DNA of 38,498 nucleotides from a virus: positions 1 through 38,498 of the IMG/VR virus record IMGVR_UViG_3300005563_000024; one strand, 5' to 3'. Made by a program: the position numbers and the translations under genes. Each line of letters opens with the position of its first letter. The stretch's first letter is position 1. This document shows, piece by piece, positions 5,550-12,003 of this stretch. The notes below the pieces were generated by a model. That model was given only the letters and a program-made list of their open reading frames with translations, searched no databases and was not told the DNA's origin.

Positions 5550-6352
5550 GGGGTTGGTCCTTTGGGAAGCGAGGGGTCGGTGCAATTGCTGTGAACCAAG
5601 CGGAACAGGTGACAGTTCCAGTGGATCGACCGCTCTGCGTAATACTGACGAGCAATGGCCTCCCCGATGATCGTTCTGGGTGGCACTGAGGCGTCCTCAA
5701 ATACGATCATCCAGATGTCTTCCTTCTCCCCACCCAACCCGGCAGCCTCAAGTGCGGCGCGCATCATCCCGTGGTCCGCCTTGATTGTTCTGGCTTGCGA
5801 AATCATGTCGATCGCACCCTGCAATATCTGGCTTGCCGTCGCATCGGCTGGCAAATGCAGCACATCAGCAAGCAAGGCACAGAACTCCGCATGAACCTCC
5901 TCGGCATCAAGCGCCCGCGACTTGTTGGCGTAGCTGTCCTTGGCCAGCTTCTCGGCTTCGTTCTTCCAGTGGATCTTGTCGGCCAGTTCCACATATCCGG
6001 CGTTCTTTGATTCCTGCCAGCGGGCGAAGAACCAGTCGCGGCGCTCGGTGACTTCTGCCAGTACGGTGTCCCGCATGGTCATCATGGCGGCAGTGGCTTC
6101 CTCTGCGGTGCGCAAGGCGGCATCTCGCTCGGCATTCGCGTCATCCCGTTCTGCCATAAGCTCAGAGCATTCGCCATTGGTATGATCTTCCGCGATGAAT
6201 GCCGATTCACGCTGAGAGACGGCGAAATCGCGCTCTTTCTCCAGCCCAATCACCCGCTCCCGTAGAGTGTTCAGTTCCAGCAACGCCAGAACTAGGCGCT
6301 CGTCATTGGGCAGGGCCTTCGCCTCGCTCGTGCTTGGGGTGGGATTGTTCAT
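5546..6352 (-). CDS. Coiled-coil hypothetical protein (268 aa)
   Basis: From ATG 6352 the product is MNNPTPSTSEAKALPNDERL. Residues about 25-110 carry heptad-like repeats rich in Glu, Arg and Ala (ELNTLRERVIGLEKERDFAV, AERDDANAERDAALRTAEEA), a long coiled coil. The C-terminal 70 residues form a globular part with Trp and Cys (EDIWMIVFEDASVPPRTII). It lies directly upstream of a RusA-like gene's stop (ATGA overlap), within the recombination block. It may scaffold DNA-handling proteins, but no catalytic residues are visible. Confidence 0.75.
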   Translation of the reverse strand: MNNPTPSTSEAKALPNDERLVLALLELNTLRERVIGLEKERDFAVSQRESAFIAEDHTNGECSELMAERDDANAERDAALRTAEEATAAMMTMRDTVLAEVTERRDWFFARWQESKNAGYVELADKIHWKNEAEKLAKDSYANKSRALDAEEVHAEFCALLADVLHLPADATASQILQGAIDMISQARTIKADHGMMRAALEAAGLGGEKEDIWMIVFEDASVPPRTIIGEAIARQYYAERSIHWNCHLFRLVHSNCTDPSLPKGPTP

Positions 6353-6723
6353 GGTGCGCACTCCGATCCGAGGTCCCAGATGGTGATTTCCGATTTACCG
6401 CCAGCGACGGGTCCCATGCGAACAACCCGCAGATCATCAACCTGTGAGTCGTCCTTCCAGATGCCGCACTTGGTCATCGCGTCCTCAATGGACTTGATGA
6501 CGTTGGAGATGTCACGCTTGCGGCGATCTGGCGGATAGAGCGAGATGCGATAGCCAAGGCGTCCGGTCAGGATTGGTAGCCCCTTGGCCACGCGACAGCA
6601 AATGCGGTTCACGTCCAGCAGGAAGGAATTGCCCTTGGCGGTGGTGAATCGCCGCTTGGTCTTGAAGTTCGTAGCGTAGAGGCCGTTCACGGACGGAGGC
6701 CAGGGGAGCGACAGCGTGATCAC
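6349..6723 (-). CDS. RusA-like Holliday junction resolvase (124 aa)
   Basis: The protein resembles the RusA family, which cuts four-way DNA junctions as a dimer. The start (MITLSLPWPPSVNGLY) matches the family opening. The acidic catalytic region is present: KRDISNVIKSIEDAM (residues 69-83) and IWKDDSQVDDL (89-99) supply the expected Asp residues, and length is normal at 124. The start is GTG 6723 after AAGGCGGACAA; a longer frame upstream is Pro/Arg-rich and looks non-native. It sits downstream of the SSB-like and Sak4-like genes, forming a recombination set that could resolve replication or packaging intermediates. Confidence 0.9.
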   Translation of the reverse strand: MITLSLPWPPSVNGLYATNFKTKRRFTTAKGNSFLLDVNRICCRVAKGLPILTGRLGYRISLYPPDRRKRDISNVIKSIEDAMTKCGIWKDDSQVDDLRVVRMGPVAGGKSEITIWDLGSECAP

Positions 6724-6806
6724 TTGTCCGCCTTGGTTATGGTGTGGGTGATTGCCTTGGGATCGGCTGGCATCTGGTTTCTTTCGTTGGCGGGGGAAGG
6801 GGCCAT
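6720..6806 (-). CDS. Possible 28-residue peptide
   Basis: An ATG-TGA frame (MAPSPANERNQMPADPKAI...) fills part of the gap between the SSB-like gene and the RusA-like gene. Its TGA overlaps the RusA GTG by 4 bases (GTGA). There is no strong ribosome site. It is polar with no membrane segment and may only couple translation. Confidence 0.35.
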   Translation of the reverse strand: MAPSPANERNQMPADPKAITHTITKADK

Positions 6807-6853
6807 CATCAGGAACCGCGTAACGGTTCGACTCCCGGTGTGGGAGTTTCGGC

Positions 6854-7294
6854 CTAAAATGGAATCGTCTCGTCCGATGGGGCCGGGATCTTCTTGGCTG
6901 GCGCAACCACAACAGGCGACTCAGCCGGGGCCTTGTTCTTCTCGTAGTCCTTGACGCTATTCTGTGGCCCGTACTGCTCGCTGTCTTGAATGCGCAGGAT
7001 CACGCGACCAGTGCGGCCCTTGCAATCCTCGGCATTGAACGTGCCAGCGTCATAGGCTGCCTTCATGCCGGTAGTGTCCGCAAAGTGCTTGAGCTTGAAG
7101 CCCATGCTTGGCATCAGCCAGTCACGGATTGAGCGCTCGCCACGATCGCTGAAGATGCGCAGCTTGAGGGCAATCATATCATTGCCGCTCTTGCTGACCG
7201 CCTCCTCGGCGCTCATCACCTCAAAGTCATACGTCCCGGCTTCCAGCAGGGTTTCGCGCTTGAGGTCTTCTTCGGTTTTAGGGGTAAACTTCAT
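6854..7294 (-). CDS. Single-strand DNA-binding-like protein, DUF669 type (146 aa)
   Basis: From ATG 7294, behind AGGA, the product MKFTPKTEEDLKRETLLEAGTY opens like DUF669-type phage proteins that travel with Sak4 ATPases. The middle has beta strands (MIALKLRIFSDRGERSIRDWL) consistent with an OB-like fold. The last residues, after a Pro/Ala-rich linker, are SDETIPF, close to the acidic DDxIPF tip by which SSB proteins bind partners. It likely coats single-stranded DNA for annealing by the neighbouring ATPase. An ATG at 7333 in frame lacks a ribosome site. Confidence 0.8.
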   Translation of the reverse strand: MKFTPKTEEDLKRETLLEAGTYDFEVMSAEEAVSKSGNDMIALKLRIFSDRGERSIRDWLMPSMGFKLKHFADTTGMKAAYDAGTFNAEDCKGRTGRVILRIQDSEQYGPQNSVKDYEKNKAPAESPVVVAPAKKIPAPSDETIPF

Positions 7295-7335
7295 GTGATG
7301 TTCCTGAGGTAAGTCCGGGTCAAAGACCGGCATTG

Positions 7336-8205
7336 TTATTTGGGAAGGAGTGAACGCAGGTAGGCAATGCGCTTGACCATCATGGAGGATTCCAGTTCCT
7401 TCACATCAGGGCAGGCGGCATTCCACTTTTCGATGGCTTCGGCTGGCACCTTCACGGCTTCCAGCAAGGACTCATATTCCTTGACCTGTGCTTCGTTGGC
7501 CATCTCCACCTTCTTGGCGGCGGCTTCCATCACAGATTTGCCATAGCGATCCGCAAAAGCGGCATAGCTCCAGTCGAACGATTCCGCATCTGGGAACGCC
7601 TCAAGGCGAGACTTGACCACCTTGGCCTTACGGGTTCCGCCCGTCTTCGTGATGTGCATGGCCAGATGCAGTTCGTACATAAGCTTGTCATAGCCGTCGA
7701 ACGTGATGCCCACTTCCTTGCCGCCGCTCCACTGCACGCGCTCGTGACAAATCAGAATCACATTCATGTCCAGCTTATCCAGCCATGCGATGAGGCGGCG
7801 GGTCAGGCCGACAGCTGGCTTCTTGCTTGCACCGAAGGCGTCCTCAAGGCGTGCCTTCTCCATGGCTTCGGCGGTGAGAGCGATCTGTGTGTTGAACAGC
7901 TTTGAGAAGCTGTCGATCACAAGCGTCTTGTATGGGTGGTCGGTCGTGGCAAGCGTCTGGACTTCTTCAATGACTGACTTGAAGTCGTTAGCGCCATCGT
8001 CAGGACCCATATACGCAGCACCGCTAGCCTTGAGCTTCGCGGCATAGTGGGCAAGGTCTGCGCCACCTTCGGTATCAATGTAGTAGACACTGGGAAACTC
8101 CAGGCTGGTCCAGGTTTTCCCAACGCCAGGCGCTCCGAAGATAAGGACCTTCGGCTTGGATGGGGTGATAGTTTTAGGGTCGTGACCCTTGAGTGCTCGT
8201 GACAT
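7336..8205 (-). CDS. RecA-like ATPase, Sak4-type recombinase (289 aa)
   Basis: The ATG at 8205 follows GAGGAATC; 25 residues of upstream in-frame sequence are rejected as non-native. The product carries Walker A GAPGVGKT (residues 24-31), a following strand YYIDTEGGAD, and a Walker B-like KTLVIDSFSKL. ICHERVQW comes next, in the place of the sensor strand. This is the AAA_24/Sak4 arrangement of phage single-strand annealing ATPases, about half the size of full RecA. The C-terminal 60 residues are helical (MEAAAKKVEMANEAQVKEYE). With the SSB-like and RusA-like genes downstream it forms the phage's own recombination pathway. Confidence 0.88.
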   Translation of the reverse strand: MSRALKGHDPKTITPSKPKVLIFGAPGVGKTWTSLEFPSVYYIDTEGGADLAHYAAKLKASGAAYMGPDDGANDFKSVIEEVQTLATTDHPYKTLVIDSFSKLFNTQIALTAEAMEKARLEDAFGASKKPAVGLTRRLIAWLDKLDMNVILICHERVQWSGGKEVGITFDGYDKLMYELHLAMHITKTGGTRKAKVVKSRLEAFPDAESFDWSYAAFADRYGKSVMEAAAKKVEMANEAQVKEYESLLEAVKVPAEAIEKWNAACPDVKELESSMMVKRIAYLRSLLPK

Positions 8206-8234
8206 GATTCCTCGTGACCGTGTTATAAAGCTGG

Positions 8235-8309
8235 TCAGGCTTGAATGTGTTTGGTCGCCCAGCAAAAGAATGCGTGCCACTCAGGCGGAAGGTCGGGAGG
8301 AATTGGCAT
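8235..8309 (-). CDS. Possible 24-residue peptide
   Basis: ATG 8309 overlaps the stop of the gene above (TAATG), and the frame MPIPPDLPPEWHAFFCWATK... ends at 8235. The codon choice looks protein-like and it is the only frame in this 103-base gap. A TATAAC box lies downstream of it at about 8222-8227 on the minus strand, so the gap may also hold a promoter for the Sak4-like gene. Confidence 0.35.
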   Translation of the reverse strand: MPIPPDLPPEWHAFFCWATKHIQA

Positions 8310-8602
8310 TACGGCCTCTGGCACCACGGCACACCATTCCGCTGGCAGTGTTGTTGCTCGCTGATTCCTGCGCCATCGTCCTCGGGTTCCTGTTCGCCCT
8401 CCGACACATACGCCTCGGCCAGCGCATCTAGGCGATTGCAGGCGAGGTCGAATGCCTCAGAGCGGCAATCGGTGTCGCCCTGCATCTGCCATGCGAGGCC
8501 CTGCTCATCATTGATCTGCGCCCAGTAGCGACCAGTTGCCAGCGACTGGCACACCTCAATGGAGCAGTTGCAGGTAAAGTCTATTGCGCGGCGCTTCGGC
8601 AT
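8309..8602 (-). CDS. Hypothetical acidic protein (97 aa)
   Basis: The start ATG 8602 has GGAG 7 bases upstream. The product begins MPKRRAIDFTCNCSIEVCQS, with a Cys-rich start (CNC, C), and continues with Trp/Gln-rich strands (GRYWAQINDEQGLAWQMQGD). A helix LDALAEAYVSE leads to an acidic, unstructured tail. Family unknown. It follows the lysozyme gene at a distance of 4 bases. Confidence 0.7.
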   Translation of the reverse strand: MPKRRAIDFTCNCSIEVCQSLATGRYWAQINDEQGLAWQMQGDTDCRSEAFDLACNRLDALAEAYVSEGEQEPEDDGAGISEQQHCQRNGVPWCQRP

Positions 8603-8606
8603 ATCG

Positions 8607-9065
8607 TCACTCCGTTTGCTGATGGGGTTGGTGGGATAGGGATTCGGCGAGGTTGAGGCAACGCTGGGCGTACTCTTTGGCCGACTTCTTGTTCCTGCCC
8701 TTGAGGCCACGGTGGTACGCCGCAAGCGCTTCTGCGTGGCTACCGGTGACCGCCAAGAGGTGAGCGTACCAATCACGGAAAGCCCGCTCACATGCCCGAA
8801 CGTCACCGTGAATGGACCCGGTGCTGCGGGTAATCTGAAGTCCGCTAAGTACACCCCCGGTGATTTGCCAGGGACCGGCTTCCCCGTCCGTTCCTCTGTT
8901 ATACGAACCCAGCACTCTGCCAGGAGATACCCACGTCGTCCCGGTTTCAACGGCACAGACTGCTGCCGTGATGTGGTCGATTGACAGCGTGATTTCCGAG
9001 GCCGGTGCTTGTGGGACATGGGCTGCCAGTGCGAGGAGGGTGATGAGGAGGGGGCGAAGGATCAT
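8607..9065 (-). CDS. Exported lysozyme / lytic transglycosylase (152 aa)
   Basis: Residues 1-23 are a signal peptide (MILRPLLITLLALA...PAS|E), so the enzyme would reach the periplasm through the host Sec system. The core shows the SLT/goose-lysozyme layout: AVCAVETG with candidate catalytic Glu40, GPWQI (64-68) in place of the GxxQ motif, and AAYHRG (115-120) matching AYNxG. It probably cleaves peptidoglycan as the phage endolysin; a virion-associated role is possible but signal peptides favour lysis. It overlaps the upstream gene by ATGA and is followed by small membrane and lipoprotein genes on its upstream side. Confidence 0.85.
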   Translation of the reverse strand: MILRPLLITLLALAAHVPQAPASEITLSIDHITAAVCAVETGTTWVSPGRVLGSYNRGTDGEAGPWQITGGVLSGLQITRSTGSIHGDVRACERAFRDWYAHLLAVTGSHAEALAAYHRGLKGRNKKSAKEYAQRCLNLAESLSHQPHQQTE

Positions 9066-9394
9066 GCTCTGACCGGAGGACGAACGTCGTACTTGAGGTC
9101 AATGCGAACGGACGAGACGACATCCGTCTTCTTGAACCACTCTTGGCCGGGTTCGTAGTCCTCAAACTTCTCGGACTCCTCGGTGATCAACTCCTTGGTT
9201 TTGATCCACCCACGCACGCGAATCCAGCAGAAGCCGTCCTTTTGTAGTTCGTCCCATGCGTGCCACGATCCGTCATTATCGACGGGCGATGTCTCCATGA
9301 GCAGGCGCGCAGCCTTCTCAATGGTATCGACGGGATTCTCCGACCATTCCTCGGTCGTGAAGTCGCAGGGCATCCAGTATAATTCGCCGTCCAT
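9062..9394 (-). CDS. Hypothetical acidic protein (110 aa)
   Basis: A strong AGGAGG precedes ATG 9394. The product MDGELYWMPCDFTTEEWSEN is rich in Trp, Glu and Asp. The central part (DELQKDGFCWIRVRGWIKTKELITEESEKF) is beta-rich. The end, VSSVRIDLKYDVRPPVRA, is basic. There is no signal peptide, so it is cytoplasmic. The acidic surface is reminiscent of small inhibitor-type phage proteins, but that is only a general impression. It is coupled to the lysozyme gene by ATGA. Confidence 0.7.
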   Translation of the reverse strand: MDGELYWMPCDFTTEEWSENPVDTIEKAARLLMETSPVDNDGSWHAWDELQKDGFCWIRVRGWIKTKELITEESEKFEDYEPGQEWFKKTDVVSSVRIDLKYDVRPPVRA

Positions 9395-9395
9395 G

Positions 9396-9785
9396 TTAGC
9401 CTCCTGCCAGTCGGAAGATCAGCCAGCCCACAAGGCGCGGCAAATACCATGCCCCCGCCCCCAGCACCACCCCCGTCACCGCAACCATTCCCACCCAGTA
9501 CGGGAAGGACTTGGTGGATTTGGCGGTGGCGGCAGCGCGCTGTGCCTCGGCAATCTGCTGAGAGCGGAGGGCGATGGATTGCTCAAGGCATTCCTGGCAA
9601 GTGCCGGGGACACAGGAGCGGTTGCTTTCGTAGAGCGGATCTTGGCAGGACCGGCATTCCATGACGGGAGCGAAGGTGATTGGCTCCAGTTCCGCGGCAT
9701 CGTGGGCGCGCTTGAATGCGCGACGGCGCATGAGGGCGCGGGTGGCTGCGGCCAGAGCTTCGGGGTTGTCGTCCAAAGTATTCAC
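9396..9785 (-). CDS. Zinc-ribbon-like membrane protein, candidate holin partner (129 aa)
   Basis: The start is GTG 9785, which follows AAGGA and overlaps the upstream stop as GTGA. The upstream part of this frame up to 9965 is a different gene's reading. The N-terminal half is helical and basic, the middle has four Cys in two pairs (CRSC, about 15 residues, CQEC), and the last 35 residues hold one clear membrane helix (YWVGMVAVTGVVLGAGAWYL). The tail ends LIFRLAGG. A tail-anchored protein just upstream of the lysozyme could act in lysis timing, but no holin family is recognised. Confidence 0.7.
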   Translation of the reverse strand: MNTLDDNPEALAAATRALMRRRAFKRAHDAAELEPITFAPVMECRSCQDPLYESNRSCVPGTCQECLEQSIALRSQQIAEAQRAAATAKSTKSFPYWVGMVAVTGVVLGAGAWYLPRLVGWLIFRLAGG

Positions 9786-9958
9786 AGCGATCCTTTCGAG
9801 TGAATGACCGGCCCGAACGCTTTGATAAACGTCGGGCGGAGGTATGCGCAGATTGTCCAGCCGTGTAATTGGACACCGACTGGGAGAGGCAGGCGACGGC
9901 GCACGATGCGGCGGGGGACTAAGGCGCGGAGGGAAACAAGCGACGGCTTGAGGATCAT
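9782..9958 (-). CDS. Small basic protein (58 aa)
   Basis: ATG 9958 overlaps the stop of the pilin-like gene (ATGA) and its TGA overlaps the next GTG start (GTGA), so it is bracketed tightly on both sides. The product MILKPSLVSLRALVPRRIVRRRL continues with a hydrophobic, aromatic stretch (VGVQLHGWTICAYLRPTFIKAFG). The pattern, a basic segment then a moderately hydrophobic one, suggests membrane association. Its size is below usual gene-calling cutoffs. Confidence 0.6.
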   Translation of the reverse strand: MILKPSLVSLRALVPRRIVRRRLPLPVGVQLHGWTICAYLRPTFIKAFGPVIHSKGSL

Positions 9959-10281
9959 CGCTCAACCTTCACGTTGGTTTTGCCGTGCCGCTCAGTGACA
10001 AGCTGAGTTGTTCCACATCCCTGAGCCGCAAGGTATCGCTCGCCGGTTTCCGTGTCGGTGATGATGTAGATGGCCCGCTTGCTCTCGCGGTCTGGTTCGC
10101 TGCATGCGAATGCGCCATGCGCCTCGACCGTGAACCTGCCCGGCGCGGTTTGCGCCTTGAGCGGTGCGACCTGATCCGTTTTCCGGTCGGCCATGATTAC
10201 CGGAATGGCAATCGCGGCGACAATGAGGATGATGGCCACGCAAATAGCCAGCTCCACAAGAGAAAAGGCGCGGCGGCTCAC
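9955..10281 (-). CDS. Type IV prepilin-like protein (108 aa)
   Basis: The GTG start at 10281 overlaps the lipoprotein gene's stop (GTGA). The product begins MSRRAFSLVELAICVAIILI, an excellent class III prepilin leader: basic residues, then A|FSLVEL with Glu5 of the mature protein, then about 20 hydrophobic residues ending in AIAIPVI. Residue -1 is Ala rather than the usual Gly. The C-terminal domain (IYIITDTETGERYLAAQGCGTTQL) resembles a short DUF6440-type module. It may be processed by the host prepilin peptidase and enter the pilus or secretion apparatus, or be a spanin-like protein that resembles a pilin by chance. Confidence 0.7.
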   Translation of the reverse strand: MSRRAFSLVELAICVAIILIVAAIAIPVIMADRKTDQVAPLKAQTAPGRFTVEAHGAFACSEPDRESKRAIYIITDTETGERYLAAQGCGTTQLVTERHGKTNVKVER

Positions 10282-10616
10282 TTGCCCATCCCCTTCGCCA
10301 TATCCAGCGCAATGAACTGCGCGGGCTGGTCCTTCTGGAAGTAGCGCCCAATCAGCACGCCGTTGCGGAAGGTGGCAACCCTGATGCCAGTGGCGCAGGT
10401 GTAGTTCCCGGCGAAGTCCATGCGCGGGTCCAGTCCGTGATGAACCACGCGAGTGTCGCCGTTTGGCAACTGCCACTCGGCAACGAACGAATCGTAATCG
10501 CTGCGGGCGTTATCGTATTCGCTACGCGTTATTTCCCCGCATCCCGACACCAGGACGGCGAGGATGATGGTGGCGAGGAGGGTGAGCAGAGGTTTGATTT
10601 GCAGGCTATGTGGCAT
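10278..10616 (-). CDS. Lipoprotein (112 aa)
   Basis: AGGAGCTACC precedes ATG 10616. The signal peptide MPHSLQIKPLLTLLATIILA ends in a lipobox LVSGC, predicting lipidation at Cys26. The mature part (GEITRSEYDNARSDYDSFVAEWQLPNGDTRVVHHGLD...) is soluble and contains a short beta domain. It is coupled by GTGA to the pilin-like inner-membrane protein. An inner-membrane protein plus a lipoprotein is the arrangement of two-component spanins, though neither protein shows a coiled coil. A role in exclusion or surface change is an alternative. Confidence 0.75.
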   Translation of the reverse strand: MPHSLQIKPLLTLLATIILAVLVSGCGEITRSEYDNARSDYDSFVAEWQLPNGDTRVVHHGLDPRMDFAGNYTCATGIRVATFRNGVLIGRYFQKDQPAQFIALDMAKGMGK

Positions 10617-10663
10617 GGTAGCTCCTATGCCCGTGACGCTATCATGCGCAAGATGGTTGCAAG

Positions 10664-10798
10664 CTATTTCTTTTTGGCCTTCTCTTTTCTGCGCTTTTCC
10701 CTGGCATTTACCATCTTTTTGGCGTGTGCGCTGCGTTGTTCCGGGGTGGTATCCTTCCAGCGGAGGGATGCCATGTGGCTTGCGTGTGCATTGGTCAT
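10664..10798 (-). CDS. Small basic protein (44 aa)
   Basis: From ATG 10798 the product contains MASLRWKDTTPEQRSAHAKKM and ends in a Lys/Arg run. Similar short proteins (…TPEQRSxxAxKM…) occur in many phages, usually near terminase or regulators, with unknown role; the 42-residue protein at 32194-32322 here has the same style. It is divergent from the plus-strand operon and shares its 77-base regulatory gap. No ribosome site is obvious, so the inner ATG (MASLRWK) may be the real start. Confidence 0.55.
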   Translation of the reverse strand: MTNAHASHMASLRWKDTTPEQRSAHAKKMVNAREKRRKEKAKKK

Positions 10799-10808
10799 GG
10801 GCAGGAAG

Positions 10809-10852
10809 CTAGCGCAAGATATTGATTTGACAAGCGGCGCATCTTGCGCTAG
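10809..10852. promoter_or_regulatory. Perfect 12-bp inverted repeat, likely operator
   Basis: ctagcgcaagat (10809-10820) and atcttgcgctag (10841-10852) are exact inverted copies 20 bp apart, centred in the divergent gap between 10798 and 10876. The repeat encloses the -35 box of the plus-strand promoter and its right arm reaches the -10 region. A dimeric regulator bound here would block or reshape that promoter. The operon's own two-HTH protein or its ParB-like protein are the natural candidates. Confidence 0.7.
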
Positions 10853-10855
10853 ACC
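10827..10855 (+). promoter_or_regulatory. Sigma70-like promoter for the ParB-like/PP-loop operon
   Basis: TTGACA at 10827-10832 is a perfect -35 box. With a 17-bp spacer the -10 would be TAGACC (10850-10855), which matches only the key T1, A2 and A4. The weak -10 inside the inverted-repeat arm suggests a controlled promoter. The start codon at 10876 is about 20 bases downstream. Confidence 0.55.
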
Positions 10856-10875
10856 GCAGCGCACAAGGGGAATCC

Positions 10876-12003
10876 ATGAGTGAGCAAGAGGTCATCGCTG
10901 ATGTCGTCGAATCCTGCGCCTTCCTATTCGGCGCACTGGCAACGCTGCCAATGGCTGAGCGCATCCAGGCCATCAACGCCGTGCGATTGGAGTTGTCCAA
11001 GTGCAGCCCCTTCCGCTCTGAGCCGGTGGACTGCGTCCAGTGGGTGCCGTTCGCATCCGTGGAGGCCAACGACTACAACCCCAACAGCGTTGCGCCACCT
11101 GAGATGAAGCTGCTGGAGCACTCCATCACGGAGGATGGCTACACCCAGCCCATCGTGGCTTGGTCCAATGAGGGCAAGTACACCGTGGTTGACGGCTTCC
11201 ATCGTCATCGTGTGGGCCGTGAGTCCGATACCGTCAAAGCGCGCGTGCATTCCCATCTGCCATTGGCCATCATCAACAATGACCGCGCCGACCGCAATGA
11301 CCGCATTGCCTCCACGATCCGCCACAACCGCGCCCGTGGCAAGCACAAGGTCGAGAGCATGTCGGAGATCGTGATCGAATTGAAGAAGCGCAACTGGTCA
11401 GATGACAAGATCGGCAGGGAGTTGGGCATGGACCCAGATGAAGTGCTGCGTCTCTGCCAGGTGTCAGGCCTTGCCGATGTGTTCAAGGATCACGAGTTCA
11501 GCAAGTCATGGGAGGTCGGTGGTGATGTGGCATACACCGATCTGGATGAGGATGACATTGAGGCCATCGGAGAGGCGGAGGAGGGACGCATCCTGCATAC
11601 GTTCGACAAGTGGGAGTGCCATGCGTTCAACTTCTACGGCACCACGGCACCGGACGGAATGACCACGGAGGAGGCGGAGGAACGGTATCGGCTGCTCCTG
11701 TCGGATGAGACGGCATTCGCCACCACGCTGGGACAGGTCGTCGCCGAGTGGAAACATTCCTGTGAGCACTACCTGACAAACGAGAAGATGAACCGCATAG
11801 CGTGGCTGGGACAGGCGGCATTGGCCAGGGCGCACCGCATCCCGTCCGGCTATCGCGGCGGCTACAACCTGCTCACCGAGGCGCAACAGAAGCGGGCGGA
11901 TGAGCTGGCGCTGGATGCATTGAACCGCTGGCTGGTCGCCAATGATCGCCCTACCGTCACCATGAGCGGCGCACGCTCGAAGCTGGAAGCGGAGCTATAC
12001 TAA
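10876..12003 (+). CDS. ParB/Srx-fold protein, IbrB-like with extra C-terminal domain (375 aa)
   Basis: AAGGGG precedes ATG 10876. Residues about 50-135 form a ParB/sulfiredoxin-like domain: PFASVEANDYNPN, GYTQPIV, and VVDGFHRHRVG (104-114), the nucleotide-binding motif of this fold. A helix-turn-helix follows (WSDDKIGRELGMDPDEVLRL, about 165-185). The order ParB-like then PAPS-reductase-like matches the IbrB-IbrA pair described in E. coli as activators of prophage genes. Unlike typical IbrB, which is about half this size from memory, this protein has another 170 residues (KWECHAFNFYGTTAPDG... to the end) of helical character and unknown role. It overlaps the next gene by one base (TAATG). Confidence 0.85.
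   Translation: MSEQEVIADVVESCAFLFGALATLPMAERIQAINAVRLELSKCSPFRSEPVDCVQWVPFASVEANDYNPNSVAPPEMKLLEHSITEDGYTQPIVAWSNEGKYTVVDGFHRHRVGRESDTVKARVHSHLPLAIINNDRADRNDRIASTIRHNRARGKHKVESMSEIVIELKKRNWSDDKIGRELGMDPDEVLRLCQVSGLADVFKDHEFSKSWEVGGDVAYTDLDEDDIEAIGEAEEGRILHTFDKWECHAFNFYGTTAPDGMTTEEAEERYRLLLSDETAFATTLGQVVAEWKHSCEHYLTNEKMNRIAWLGQAALARAHRIPSGYRGGYNLLTEAQQKRADELALDALNRWLVANDRPTVTMSGARSKLEAELY

Noticed and set aside
8206-8234. TATAAC box as promoter of the Sak4-like gene
   Set aside because: No -35 at a suitable distance was found, so it is only mentioned with the 24-residue frame and not listed as a promoter.
10437-10883. Plus-strand frame of 148 residues ahead of the ParB-like gene
   Set aside because: It is antisense to the lipoprotein and small basic gene, and crosses the promoter and operator of the plus operon.
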